A DNA stretch of 11,736 bases from an uncultured bacterium (GTDB lineage: Bacteria > Cyanobacteriota > Vampirovibrionia > Gastranaerophilales > Gastranaerophilaceae): positions 1 to 11,736 of the forward strand of contig URXT01000050.1 in NCBI GenBank assembly GCA_900551915.1, written 5' to 3'. The notes under the pieces are model-generated. The model was not told where the DNA came from. It saw nothing but the letters and a program-made list of their open reading frames with translations, and searched no databases. Below are positions 1 through 7,224 of the stretch, piece by piece. Numbering within the stretch: the first letter of the stretch is position 1; the number at the start of each line of letters is the position of its first letter. The translations under genes and the position numbers were made by a program.

Positions 1-48
1 ATGAATTGAAGTAACGCTTACTTAACAAAAATACTTTTTGCTCAATAT

Positions 49-81
49 AGGCGCCAGCTGGTCATAGTTAAGGCGCCTTTT
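49..81 (+). terminator. Terminator-like hairpin
   Basis: AGGCGCC (49-55) can pair with GGCGCCT (72-78) around a 16-nt loop, and the second arm runs into TTTT, then CC, then another TTTT. This is the form of a rho-independent terminator reading left to right. It would serve a plus-strand gene lying mostly or wholly off the left edge of the window. The loop is rather long and the stem itself is self-palindromic, so a different role is possible. Confidence 0.5.
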
Positions 82-331
82 CCTTTTCTTCAGTCAAACT
101 TATCATGTTTTTTACATGTAGTAGTTTTCATTGCGTCGTGGCGAATAATCCTTTCTCAAAACAGCTTTACCTTTTCTTTTAATAAGAACCTTTTCTCCCT
201 CTTGTCAGTTTCCGTATATCTTTCCAGACCATGCTCAGGACGACAGGGTGTTATAACGAGACGTAATCAAAATGATATTAGTCGGTCGGCTATTATGATT
301 TTGATTATGCGAAAGCATTGGCAGGTAAACA
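82..331. other. Gene-free stretch with no recognised content
   Basis: I find no convincing gene here. The plus-strand frame 202-408 uses a weak start, has no SD and runs into the antisense of the next gene. Minus-strand frames are short and broken by stops. The only structure is a long imperfect palindrome at 264-307 (listed separately) and a minor CATGT-T5-ACATG hairpin at 104-118. Confidence 0.5.
264..307. repeat. Long imperfect palindrome (18-nt arms, 8-nt loop)
   Basis: The 18-nt arms at 264-281 and 290-307 are reverse complements except at two positions, and enclose the loop TCGGTCGG. The hairpin lies 25 to 70 nt past the stop of the minus-strand gene ending at 332. Neither side has a T-run, so a classical intrinsic terminator is unlikely. 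A dispersed palindromic repeat or an RNA 3'-end stabiliser is more plausible. Confidence 0.6.
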
Positions 332-1408
332 TCAGGTTCTGTCAAGTTCTATCGTGTGGCGAATTAAGGAATGCGCTGCAAGCAAAAGATACGGACTTAT
401 TTCGTTAGTGTGCGACATGTTAATTTTTGCTATTGTGCTTTCGGTTTTAGGCTGCTGCGGTGTGGATTTTTTTGTTTCAAACGAGATTACGGACTCCATT
501 GAGTAGTGTTTTTGCTCGCTTTGCAGACGCAAAAGCAATTCGTCTTTCGGAAATTCGGCACTGCATTCAATGTTTATGTGTACCGAATTCTGCGTTTCAA
601 GTATCAGGGTTGCAGTAATTGTTCCGTAATTTATTGTTGTGATTGTGACGATTAAAACGCTTTCCTGTTCGATTCCGCCTTCTGCTGCTTCAACTTCAAG
701 GTCAAAGTCCGTTCCTTCCTGCAACGGCAGCCAGGGAAGATATAATAGCATTAAAGTTTTCAATGTTTGCGCCGGATTGTCTGTCGAAGCAAGTGCAATA
801 CTTGCGTTGATGAGCTTTGCCGTTTCTTTAAGCTGTGATAAATCATTTACGCCTTGTTTTGATGCGTTTGCCATTGCTAAAATCAGTTTTGTTACGGCGT
901 CTTTTCCATTTGCCTGAATTAATGCCGAGATGTCGGCTAAGTTAATCATCTGGCCGGCCGCAAGCTGAAGATTTTTTATTGAGGAGGAAAGCTGTGAGTT
1001 TAACTGGTTTTTCATAACCTGCTGCATTTCGCTTGTGGTAAGGCCGTCAAGCTGAGCGAGGATTTGAGCCTGTGTTTGCGAGAGAAGGTTTCTTCGCGCG
1101 GCCAGATGCGCGTCAAACATTCTGTTGAACTGCACCTGATTAAGATTTTTTTGAAGCATGAAGATTAATTCATTCATGTTTCGCGGAAGCTTCATCAAAT
1201 CCTTGATATAAACAGAGCGGTCGCCGCCGTTCAGCGCACCCATTTGCGGAGAAATGTTTGTGGAGTTTCCGGCAGAAGCGGCCGGAGTTTGCGGTGCTGG
1301 TGTAAAATTTTGTGCAGAAGTATTTGCAGGTTTTGTGCCTGCATTCGGGTTGTTGTTCACGCGGTAGGTGAACTTTGCAATCATTTTACCCAGATTGAAA
1401 TTTTCCAC
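332..1408 (-). CDS. Uncharacterised protein, possibly FliK-like at its C-terminus
   Basis: A 358-residue protein I cannot name. Residues 1-60 are low-complexity, rich in Asn, Pro, Ala and Thr, and look disordered. Residues 65-215 look largely helical and Gln/Leu-rich (a NLLSQTQAQILAQL segment near 107-120). Residues 218-300 look like a beta-rich domain: PWLPLQ, an acidic strand, then repeated strands VLIVTITTINYGTITATLIL. A charged linker follows, and a final helix (YLLLAAHSLIRHTIEL, 340-355). A disordered N-terminus followed by a strand-rich C-terminal domain recalls flagellar hook-length control (FliK) proteins, but no other flagellar gene is in view and this is only a suggestion. The frame opens with GTG at 1406-1408; an alternative is the ATG at residue 9. 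No SD precedes either. A possible promoter (TTGCCT-N17-TAATAT, 1415-1443) would start RNA almost at the GTG, which allows a leaderless transcript. Confidence 0.75.
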   Translation of the reverse strand: MENFNLGKMIAKFTYRVNNNPNAGTKPANTSAQNFTPAPQTPAASAGNSTNISPQMGALNGGDRSVYIKDLMKLPRNMNELIFMLQKNLNQVQFNRMFDAHLAARRNLLSQTQAQILAQLDGLTTSEMQQVMKNQLNSQLSSSIKNLQLAAGQMINLADISALIQANGKDAVTKLILAMANASKQGVNDLSQLKETAKLINASIALASTDNPAQTLKTLMLLYLPWLPLQEGTDFDLEVEAAEGGIEQESVLIVTITTINYGTITATLILETQNSVHINIECSAEFPKDELLLRLQSEQKHYSMESVISFETKKSTPQQPKTESTIAKINMSHTNEISPYLLLAAHSLIRHTIELDRT

Positions 1409-1414
1409 ATGTTT

Positions 1415-1443
1415 ATATTAAATGATTTTTTATATAAAGGCAA
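1415..1443 (-). promoter_or_regulatory. Possible promoter of the 332-1408 gene
   Basis: On the minus strand TTGCCT (1438-1443) and TAATAT (1415-1420) are spaced by 17 nt. RNA would begin near 1408, at the GTG start itself. The region is very AT-rich, so a chance match is possible. Confidence 0.4.
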
Positions 1444-1450
1444 ATTTAGA

Positions 1451-1598
1451 GGGATTTATACACAAGTTTACACAAAGTAAGTATTACTCGCCAACGATGT
1501 AAGCAAGCAGTACAACAATAAATAATATGGATTGCCACGAAAATCTACGATTTTCTCGCAATGGCGGTGCAAGTTGTGTAAACTTGTATATAAGTCCC
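1451..1598. repeat. 148-bp element with 25-bp terminal inverted repeats (MITE-like)
   Basis: The arms 1451-1475 and 1574-1598 are reverse complements at 23 of 25 positions; the core shared sequence is ACAAGTTTACACAA. Inside is a hairpin, ATTGC and GAAAATC pairing with GATTTTC and GCAAT (1531-1562). Its outer bases GGATTGCCACG and CTCGCAATGGCG resemble a palindromic repeat type widely scattered in bacterial genomes (family resemblance recalled, not checked). AATTT occurs a few bases outside each end (1443-1447 and 1599-1603), a weak candidate for a target duplication. There is no transposase. The element begins 8 nt after the stop of the acetyltransferase gene and ends just upstream of the next gene's promoter, so it could also shape the 3' end of the rib operon mRNA. 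A minus-strand open frame crosses it (see findings). Confidence 0.6.
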
Positions 1599-1606
1599 AA
1601 TTTTGA

Positions 1607-2596
1607 TTATTTCCTCACCGGAAGATATGACTGCGGGTAATTATAATCTTCTTTAAAGCCGAGATGCCTGTACATTTTCAGCGCCTGAAAATTATTTGTT
1701 TCCGTGCAGGTGTTAACTTCTGTAATCGGTTTTTCGCCATTGTCAGCCCATTGGAGAAGCTTTTCGACAGAAGCTTTTAGCATGTGTTTTGAAAGTCCGC
1801 GTCCCTGATGTTCTTTTTTGATTGCGACAATCGGAATATTTGCGATTTGGCCGCCGGTAAGGTTCATGAAACAAAAGCCGACAGGTGTTCCGCTGCAAAG
1901 AAGTACGCTTGTTGCTTCGGGCAGGAATTCCGCGTAAACGTCATGAACGATTTTGTCAATAATATCGTATGTGCCTTCAAGAGTTTTGAAACGCGGGTCA
2001 AAAAGTGCATCGGCGCTTGTTGAGAAGGCTTCATTAACGATTTCAACCGCGCTGTCAAAGTAGTCATCTGACCAGCTTACAACATTGTAGCAGGGGTTCA
2101 GGTCGGTAAGTTCCGTGAGTTTAAGAATTTCGCGTGAATTCGTGCCGCTCATCATAAATCTTAAAACCGCAATCCCTACAAACTTAAATCCGAAACGTGC
2201 AATTTCGCCGATTAAAGTTTTCTGCGAACCAAGCATTGGATAGCAAACGATTTTTTCGCGTCTGTCTGAACGTGTCTGGCGCAAAAATTCTTCAATCAGG
2301 TATTTGCTGCGCGTCATCATGTTTTCCATTTTGAAGGAGTGGATTATGTTTAACTCAACAGCCTCTGAAATTGCAGTTGTATAAACCAAAAAAGCTGTTG
2401 GAATGTTGTTTTCCGTCAGCACAATGCAGTTTATCAGTTCCTTTTCGTAAGCGTCTATGAAATCCTCGTAACCCAATGGTTCAAGTTCAAATTTGTATTC
2501 TAATATTGCTCTGTTTCTGAAATCATTGTAAACAGTCGCAAAACCTTTATAGTCTTTTTCCTCTAACAGCTTTGCTTCATAAATTGTTTCAGTCAT
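1607..2596 (-). CDS. GNAT family N-acetyltransferase
   Basis: A 329-residue protein with a clear C-terminal GNAT acetyltransferase fold, which moves an acetyl group from acetyl-CoA to an unknown acceptor. The acetyl-CoA binding motif A is at about 255-275, with the signature QGRGLS at 264-269 after the strand IPIVAIKKEH. Motif B is at 295-315, with N302, A305, Y309 and LGF at 312-314. Residues 1-150 may be a second, degenerate GNAT-like domain, since the length is about twice that of a single GNAT domain; this is inference. The ATG is preceded by AAAGGAAATATC, an acceptable SD. The gene follows the ribBA stop after 32 nt with no terminator, so it is probably the last gene of the ribE-ribBA operon. 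Nothing shows that it acts in flavin metabolism. Confidence 0.88.
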   Translation of the reverse strand: MTETIYEAKLLEEKDYKGFATVYNDFRNRAILEYKFELEPLGYEDFIDAYEKELINCIVLTENNIPTAFLVYTTAISEAVELNIIHSFKMENMMTRSKYLIEEFLRQTRSDRREKIVCYPMLGSQKTLIGEIARFGFKFVGIAVLRFMMSGTNSREILKLTELTDLNPCYNVVSWSDDYFDSAVEIVNEAFSTSADALFDPRFKTLEGTYDIIDKIVHDVYAEFLPEATSVLLCSGTPVGFCFMNLTGGQIANIPIVAIKKEHQGRGLSKHMLKASVEKLLQWADNGEKPITEVNTCTETNNFQALKMYRHLGFKEDYNYPQSYLPVRK

Positions 2597-2628
2597 GATA
2601 TTTCCTTTTAGTTAGCTGCAGTTTCACT

Positions 2629-3837
2629 TTAGAACATGTGATGCATTTTGTCTCTTTTGGTATTCATATATTTCTCATTATATGAATTGATTTCAGGAGA
2701 CAATTTTACTACATCATTTATGGTTAATCCATAGCCCTTTAGGGCTATTATTTTTTTAGGATTGTTTGTAATGAGATTAAAGTTGTTAAAGCCTAAATCA
2801 GCAATTATCTGTGCGCCCATGCCGTAATCTCTCAAATCAGGCTTAAAACCCAGAGAGATGTTGGCTTCAACTGTATCCTGCCCGCATTCCTGTAAGTGAT
2901 AAGCTTTGATTTTATTTACAATCCCTATTCCACGGCCTTCATGGCCTTTCATATATACGACTGCTCCCTTGCCGTATTTGTTAATCATTTCCATTGCGCT
3001 GTGTAGCTGATAGTTACAGTCGCATTTCAAACTATGGAAAATATCGCCTGTCAAACATTCGCTATGAACTCTCACAAGCGGAATTTTATCTGAGCCATCG
3101 TCTTTTACAAGGGCAACGCTTTCCTGACCTGTAAGATGGTTTACATAGCCGTAAATTTCGAATTCGCCGAATTGTGTCGGAAGATGTGCTTCAGCTTCGC
3201 GTGTTACGACTTTTTCGTGCTTAAGCCGGTATGCGATAAGTTCTGCAACCGAAATAAATTTAATACCGTGTTTTTGCGCGAAAGCATAAAGTTCGTCGCG
3301 TTTTGCCATATGCCCGTCAGCGCCCATAATTTCACACATCGGGCCTGCCGGAATATGTCCTGCAAGTTTTGCCAAATCAACAACCGCTTCTGTGTGGCCT
3401 GTTCTTTGAAGAACTCCGCCTTTTCTTGCCGTGCAGGGGAAAAGATGGCCGGGGCGTCTTAAATCAGACGGAACAGCATCAGGTGCAAGCGCAACTTCAA
3501 TTGTTTTTGCACGGTCGAATGCTGAAATTCCGGTTGTGACGCCGTATTTTTCTGCCGCGTCAATACTTACCGTAAAAGCTGTTTTCATACCTTCGGTATT
3601 TTGTTCAACCATTTGCGGCAAGTCGAGTTTTTCTGCCAATTCCGGCGAAATAGCAAGGCATATCAAACCTTTTGCGTTTTCTGCCATAAATTTTATAATT
3701 TCCGGCGTAACCATCTGCCCCGAACAAATTAAATCGCCTTCGTTTTCGCGGTCTTCGTCGTCTGCCACGATTATCATTTTGCCGTTTTTGAAGTCTTCGA
3801 TTGCTTCTTCAATTGTATTAAATTTGAAATCTTCCAT
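2629..3837 (-). CDS. ribBA: Bifunctional 3,4-dihydroxy-2-butanone-4-phosphate synthase / GTP cyclohydrolase II
   Basis: A fused riboflavin enzyme of 402 residues, the usual length. The N-terminal half (1 to about 205) converts ribulose 5-phosphate to 3,4-dihydroxy-2-butanone 4-phosphate: DDEDRENEGD at 26-35, TTGISAFDRA at 101-110, RPGH at 128-131 and TGHTEA at 146-151. The C-terminal half (about 215-385) is GTP cyclohydrolase II, which opens GTP to the pyrimidine precursor: zinc ligands C261, C272 and C274 (C-x10-C-x-C), then GHEGRGIG at 298-305 and TNNPKKI at 357-363. The common form of that motif is QEGRGIG; here H replaces Q. All key residues are present in both halves, so both activities are expected. 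The last 20 residues are a basic, Met-rich tail. Its ATG overlaps the ribE stop by one base (TAATG), indicating translational coupling. Confidence 0.97.
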   Translation of the reverse strand: MEDFKFNTIEEAIEDFKNGKMIIVADDEDRENEGDLICSGQMVTPEIIKFMAENAKGLICLAISPELAEKLDLPQMVEQNTEGMKTAFTVSIDAAEKYGVTTGISAFDRAKTIEVALAPDAVPSDLRRPGHLFPCTARKGGVLQRTGHTEAVVDLAKLAGHIPAGPMCEIMGADGHMAKRDELYAFAQKHGIKFISVAELIAYRLKHEKVVTREAEAHLPTQFGEFEIYGYVNHLTGQESVALVKDDGSDKIPLVRVHSECLTGDIFHSLKCDCNYQLHSAMEMINKYGKGAVVYMKGHEGRGIGIVNKIKAYHLQECGQDTVEANISLGFKPDLRDYGMGAQIIADLGFNNFNLITNNPKKIIALKGYGLTINDVVKLSPEINSYNEKYMNTKRDKMHHMF

Positions 3838-4430
3838 TAATAAAATCCGTTCTCTTTTAAAAAGTTTTCTGTAATATTATTATTTTGCGAATATAAAAAT
3901 TTTTCAACATACCGCCCGAGAATATCAGTTTCAATATTTACCAAATCGCCCGGTTTGAGAAATTTCAGGTTTGTCTTTTCAAGAGTGTGTGGAATTACGG
4001 CAACGGCAAACGTTTTATTTTTGTTTTCCGAAACCGTCAGGCTGACGCCGTTTACGGTAATCGAACCCTTGTAAACCACGTATTTGTCAAGTTCTGAGGA
4101 AAGCTGAAACGTCATATTTCCCAAATATTTTGCAGTTCCGTCAACGTGTCCCTGTACAATGTGGCCGCCCATGCGGGTTTGAGGGGTCAAAGCCCGTTCA
4201 AGATTAACTTTTTCACCGCTTTTGAAACCTTTTGTGATTTTGAGAGTTTCTGCGCTCACGTCTGCTGAAAAGGTGGTGTTTGTCATAGAAACAACGGTTT
4301 GGCAACAGCCGTCAATTGCAATGCTGTCGCCGATTTGAGTATTTTCGAGGACCTTAACGCATTCAACGACGAGTTTTGAGCCGTCAAAACTTTTTATTGT
4401 GCCGATTTCTTCTACAATCCCTGTAAACAT
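3837..4430 (-). CDS. ribE: Riboflavin synthase alpha chain
   Basis: A 197-residue riboflavin synthase, which dismutates two molecules of 6,7-dimethyl-8-ribityllumazine to riboflavin in the cytoplasm. It shows the canonical start MFTGIVEE and two lumazine-binding barrels. The first runs to about 90. The second begins at GGHIVQGHVDG (88-98) and contains SITVNGVSLTV (123-133) and IPHTLEKTNL (146-155). Length is normal for the family. It is the first gene of the operon with ribBA and the acetyltransferase. ribD (deaminase/reductase) and ribH (lumazine synthase) are not in the window. Only about 38 nt separate its start from the alaS terminator, too little for an FMN riboswitch, and I see no strong SD or promoter there. 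It may depend on read-through past alaS or on a weak local promoter. Confidence 0.96.
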   Translation of the reverse strand: MFTGIVEEIGTIKSFDGSKLVVECVKVLENTQIGDSIAIDGCCQTVVSMTNTTFSADVSAETLKITKGFKSGEKVNLERALTPQTRMGGHIVQGHVDGTAKYLGNMTFQLSSELDKYVVYKGSITVNGVSLTVSENKNKTFAVAVIPHTLEKTNLKFLKPGDLVNIETDILGRYVEKFLYSQNNNITENFLKENGFY

Positions 4431-4468
4431 AACTAAAGTTTAGCATAAAAAAATCTCTCCGGCTAATA

Positions 4469-4495
4469 AAAAAGCGGGATTAATTCCCGCTTTTT
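4469..4495 (-). terminator. alaS intrinsic terminator
   Basis: AAAAAGCGGGA (4469-4479) pairs perfectly with TCCCGCTTTTT (4485-4495) around a 5-nt loop. On the minus strand the hairpin begins 1 nt after the alaS stop and ends in six Ts. Being symmetrical it could terminate either strand, but only minus-strand genes flank it. Confidence 0.9.
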
Positions 4496-4496
4496 G

Positions 4497-7112
4497 TTAT
4501 GCTTCAACTTTTGTATTTTTTAAATCACTTTCGACTTTTGCCAAAATCTCATCAAGTTTTGAAGCGTCTTTTACCCCGCCCTGCGCGAAATTCGGACGTC
4601 CGCCGCCGTTTGCACCGGTTGCGCGTGCAATTTCGCCGACGATTTTGCCTGCGTTAACGCCTTTTTTAACAAAGCTGTCTGAAACTTTTGCAATAACTGT
4701 TTTGCTGTTTGCAAGAACGATTACGCTTTCGCCAAGTTTGTTTGAAAGAAATTCAACGCCGATTTTTGCCGCAAGCGGTGTGATATCTTCGATTTTTGAA
4801 ATGAAAAGCTTGCCGCCGTCGATTTCTTCGGCTTTTGAGGCGAAGGTTGAGAATTTTGTGCGTGCGTTTTCTTCTTCAAGTTTTTCGATTTTCTTGCCGA
4901 GTTCTTTGTTTTCTTCAAGAAGTTTTTCAACGCGTTCGACTGTTTCGTCGTAGTGGGTTTTGAACATCAATGAAAGCTTGTCCATTTCGCGGACTTTTGC
5001 GTTCATAAATTCAAATGCAGAACGCGCAACAACAAGCTCAATACGGCGTGTTCCGGCAGAAATTGCACCTTCTGATACGATTTTTACAAGGCGTAAATCG
5101 CGGATATTGCGTGCGTGTGTGCCGGCGCAAAATTCTTTAGAAATACAGGTTTTGCCGTCTGTAATCGAAACAACCCTTACAACATCGTCGTATTTTTCGC
5201 CGAAAAGCGCTGTCGCGCCTGTTAATTTCGCCTGTTCGATGTCCATAACATCTGTTTTGACTTCGTAGCCTTTTGCAATCCAGTTGTTCATGATTTCTTC
5301 GACTTTGAAGATTTCGTCAGGCGTCATTGCGCGGTTGAAAGAAAAGTCAAAACGCATTCTGTTTTCTTCGACCTGCGAACCAGCCTGATGAACTTCGTCG
5401 CCGAGCACTTTAATCAATGCGGCTTGCAGTAAGTGTGCCGAGGTGTGGTGAAGACGGATTTCTTCACGACGCGGAACATCGATTGCCGCTTTAACTTTTT
5501 CACCGATTGTAATTTCGCCGTTAACAACTTTTGAACGGTGAACAAAAAGCTGATTGACTTTGAAAGTTGTCAAAACTTCAGCTTTCATGTTGTCGTTTTC
5601 AATAACGCCGCTGTCGCCGACCTGACCGCCGCATTCTGCGTAGAACGGGGTTTTGTCAAGCACAATGTCCACGTATCCGTCGCCTTCGACTGTTGCAAGA
5701 ATTTTTGCGTCTGCTTCGTTTTCGCTGTATCCGACAAATTCGGTTGAGCCGACTTCGTCTTCGATTTTTGCGTATTTGATGTCGCCGGTTACGGAAATCT
5801 TTGCGGCTGCGGCTTTTGCACGGTCTTTTTGTTCCTGCATTGCAGCTTTGTAACCTTCTTCATCGACTTTCAAACCGTTTTCTTCCGCGATTTCTTTTGT
5901 AAGCTCAAGCGGGAAGCCGAAAGTATCGTAAAGTTTAAATGCGCTTTCGCCGTCAATATCTTTTTTGTTTGAAATAAATTCATCAAGAAGTTTGTAGCCT
6001 CTATCAAGAGTTTTGTTGAAGCGTTCTTCTTCTTTTTTAATAATGTCAACGATTTTGGCTTTGTTTTTAACCAGCTCAGGATAGGCTTCGCCGTAATGTT
6101 CAACAACCACATCGACGAGTTTGTAAAGGAACGGCAAATCCATTCCCAAAATCTTGCCGTGGCGCAGCGCGCGTCTTAAAATCATTCTTAAAACATAACT
6201 TCTGCCTTCGTTTCCGGGGATTACGCCGTCAGAAATAAGGAAAGTTACGCACCTTGCGTGATCTGTAATTATGCGCAGCGAAATATCTGTTTTTTCGGAC
6301 TTTTTGTAAGCAACCCCGCTCATTTCGCAAACTTTGTCCAAAATCGGTCTCAGAAGGTCAGTTTCAAAGGTTGAAGCAACGCCCTGACAAACCATTGTAA
6401 TACGTTCCAAACCCATTCCGGTATCAACGTTTTTGCTTTCCAAAGGCGATTGATTGCCTTCTTCATCCTGATATAGTTCTGTGAAAACAAGGTTCCAAAT
6501 TTCAACCCATCTGTCGCATTCGCAGGTATCAATTCCGCAATTCGGGTTGTCGCATTTGTACTGCTCGCCCAAATCATAGTGGATTTCAGAGCAAGGTCCG
6601 CAAGAACCTGATGCGCCCGGAGGGCCCCAGAAGTTGTCTTTTTTACCTTTGCGTTTAATTCTTTCTGCCGGAACGCCGACGTTTCTCCAGATTTCGTAAG
6701 CTTCGTCATCTGTTTCGAAAATCGTAATCCAGAGGCGGTCTTTGTCGAGTTTAAGAACTTCTGTTACAAATTCCCAAGCCCAAGGGATAATTTCTTTTTT
6801 ATAATAGTCGCCGAATGAAAAGTTTCCGAGCATTTCAAAGAAAGTATGGTGGCGCGGCGTGCGGCCTACGTTTTCAATATCTGAATCTTTTCCGCCTGCG
6901 CGTGCACATTTCTGGCAGGAAGTTGCGCGTGCAGGGTTATACGGCGATTTCACAATTCCCAAAAATATCGGCAAAAATTGCAGCATTCCCGCTGTTGTCA
7001 AAAGCACAGTCGGGTTATCAGGCACAAGACTTGAGCTTTCTACAACCGTGTGCTGGTGTTTATCTTTAAAATAATCCAAGTATAATTTACGAATTTCGTT
7101 TCCGGTTAGCAT
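4497..7112 (-). CDS. alaS: Alanyl-tRNA synthetase
   Basis: An 871-residue class II synthetase that charges tRNA-Ala and edits mischarged Ser or Gly. Catalytic core, about 1-250: motif 2 RHHTFFEMLGNFSFGDY (87-103) and a Cys-rich loop with C187, C192, C197 and C199. The tRNA-recognition helical region follows, including GRSYVLRMILRRALRHG (303-319). The editing domain carries the zinc motif H556-xxx-H560 (HTSAH) and C662-xxx-H666 (CAGTH). A coiled coil spans about 705-755, and the C-Ala/DHHA1 domain ends the protein with GANGGGRPNFAQGG (833-846). Length and motif order match a full bacterial enzyme and no key residue is missing. The SD is weak (AAGGG about 9 nt before the ATG). A possible -10, TACAAT, lies at 7151-7156. 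Terminated by the hairpin at 4469-4495. Confidence 0.98.
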   Translation of the reverse strand: MLTGNEIRKLYLDYFKDKHQHTVVESSSLVPDNPTVLLTTAGMLQFLPIFLGIVKSPYNPARATSCQKCARAGGKDSDIENVGRTPRHHTFFEMLGNFSFGDYYKKEIIPWAWEFVTEVLKLDKDRLWITIFETDDEAYEIWRNVGVPAERIKRKGKKDNFWGPPGASGSCGPCSEIHYDLGEQYKCDNPNCGIDTCECDRWVEIWNLVFTELYQDEEGNQSPLESKNVDTGMGLERITMVCQGVASTFETDLLRPILDKVCEMSGVAYKKSEKTDISLRIITDHARCVTFLISDGVIPGNEGRSYVLRMILRRALRHGKILGMDLPFLYKLVDVVVEHYGEAYPELVKNKAKIVDIIKKEEERFNKTLDRGYKLLDEFISNKKDIDGESAFKLYDTFGFPLELTKEIAEENGLKVDEEGYKAAMQEQKDRAKAAAAKISVTGDIKYAKIEDEVGSTEFVGYSENEADAKILATVEGDGYVDIVLDKTPFYAECGGQVGDSGVIENDNMKAEVLTTFKVNQLFVHRSKVVNGEITIGEKVKAAIDVPRREEIRLHHTSAHLLQAALIKVLGDEVHQAGSQVEENRMRFDFSFNRAMTPDEIFKVEEIMNNWIAKGYEVKTDVMDIEQAKLTGATALFGEKYDDVVRVVSITDGKTCISKEFCAGTHARNIRDLRLVKIVSEGAISAGTRRIELVVARSAFEFMNAKVREMDKLSLMFKTHYDETVERVEKLLEENKELGKKIEKLEEENARTKFSTFASKAEEIDGGKLFISKIEDITPLAAKIGVEFLSNKLGESVIVLANSKTVIAKVSDSFVKKGVNAGKIVGEIARATGANGGGRPNFAQGGVKDASKLDEILAKVESDLKNTKVEA

Positions 7113-7173
7113 AATCTTTTTCCCTTTTTAATTTTTACATCCTTTATTAAATTGTAACGGAAACATAATAAAA

Positions 7174-7203
7174 TTGCTATTAATAAAAGAAAAATATTAT
7201 ACT
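7174..7203 (+). promoter_or_regulatory. Possible promoter of the membrane protein gene
   Basis: TTGCTA (7174-7179) and TATACT (7198-7203) are spaced by 18 nt. RNA would start near 7210, just before the SD at 7214. An overlapping TATTAT (7195-7200) is an alternative -10. The leader is short and the region AT-rich, so confidence is limited. Confidence 0.4.
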
Positions 7204-7224
7204 GAAAACATTGAAGGAGGTTAT

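Noticed and set aside
202..506. Two plus-strand frames near the left end
   Set aside because: No SD or recognisable content, and both run antisense into the longer 332-1408 gene.
4431..4468. FMN riboswitch before ribE
   Set aside because: Only 38 nt are available between the alaS terminator and the ATG, and no RFN-like motif is visible.
4645..7074. Many long plus-strand and alternate frames within alaS
   Set aside because: All are shadows of the full-length alaS frame, which carries every family motif.
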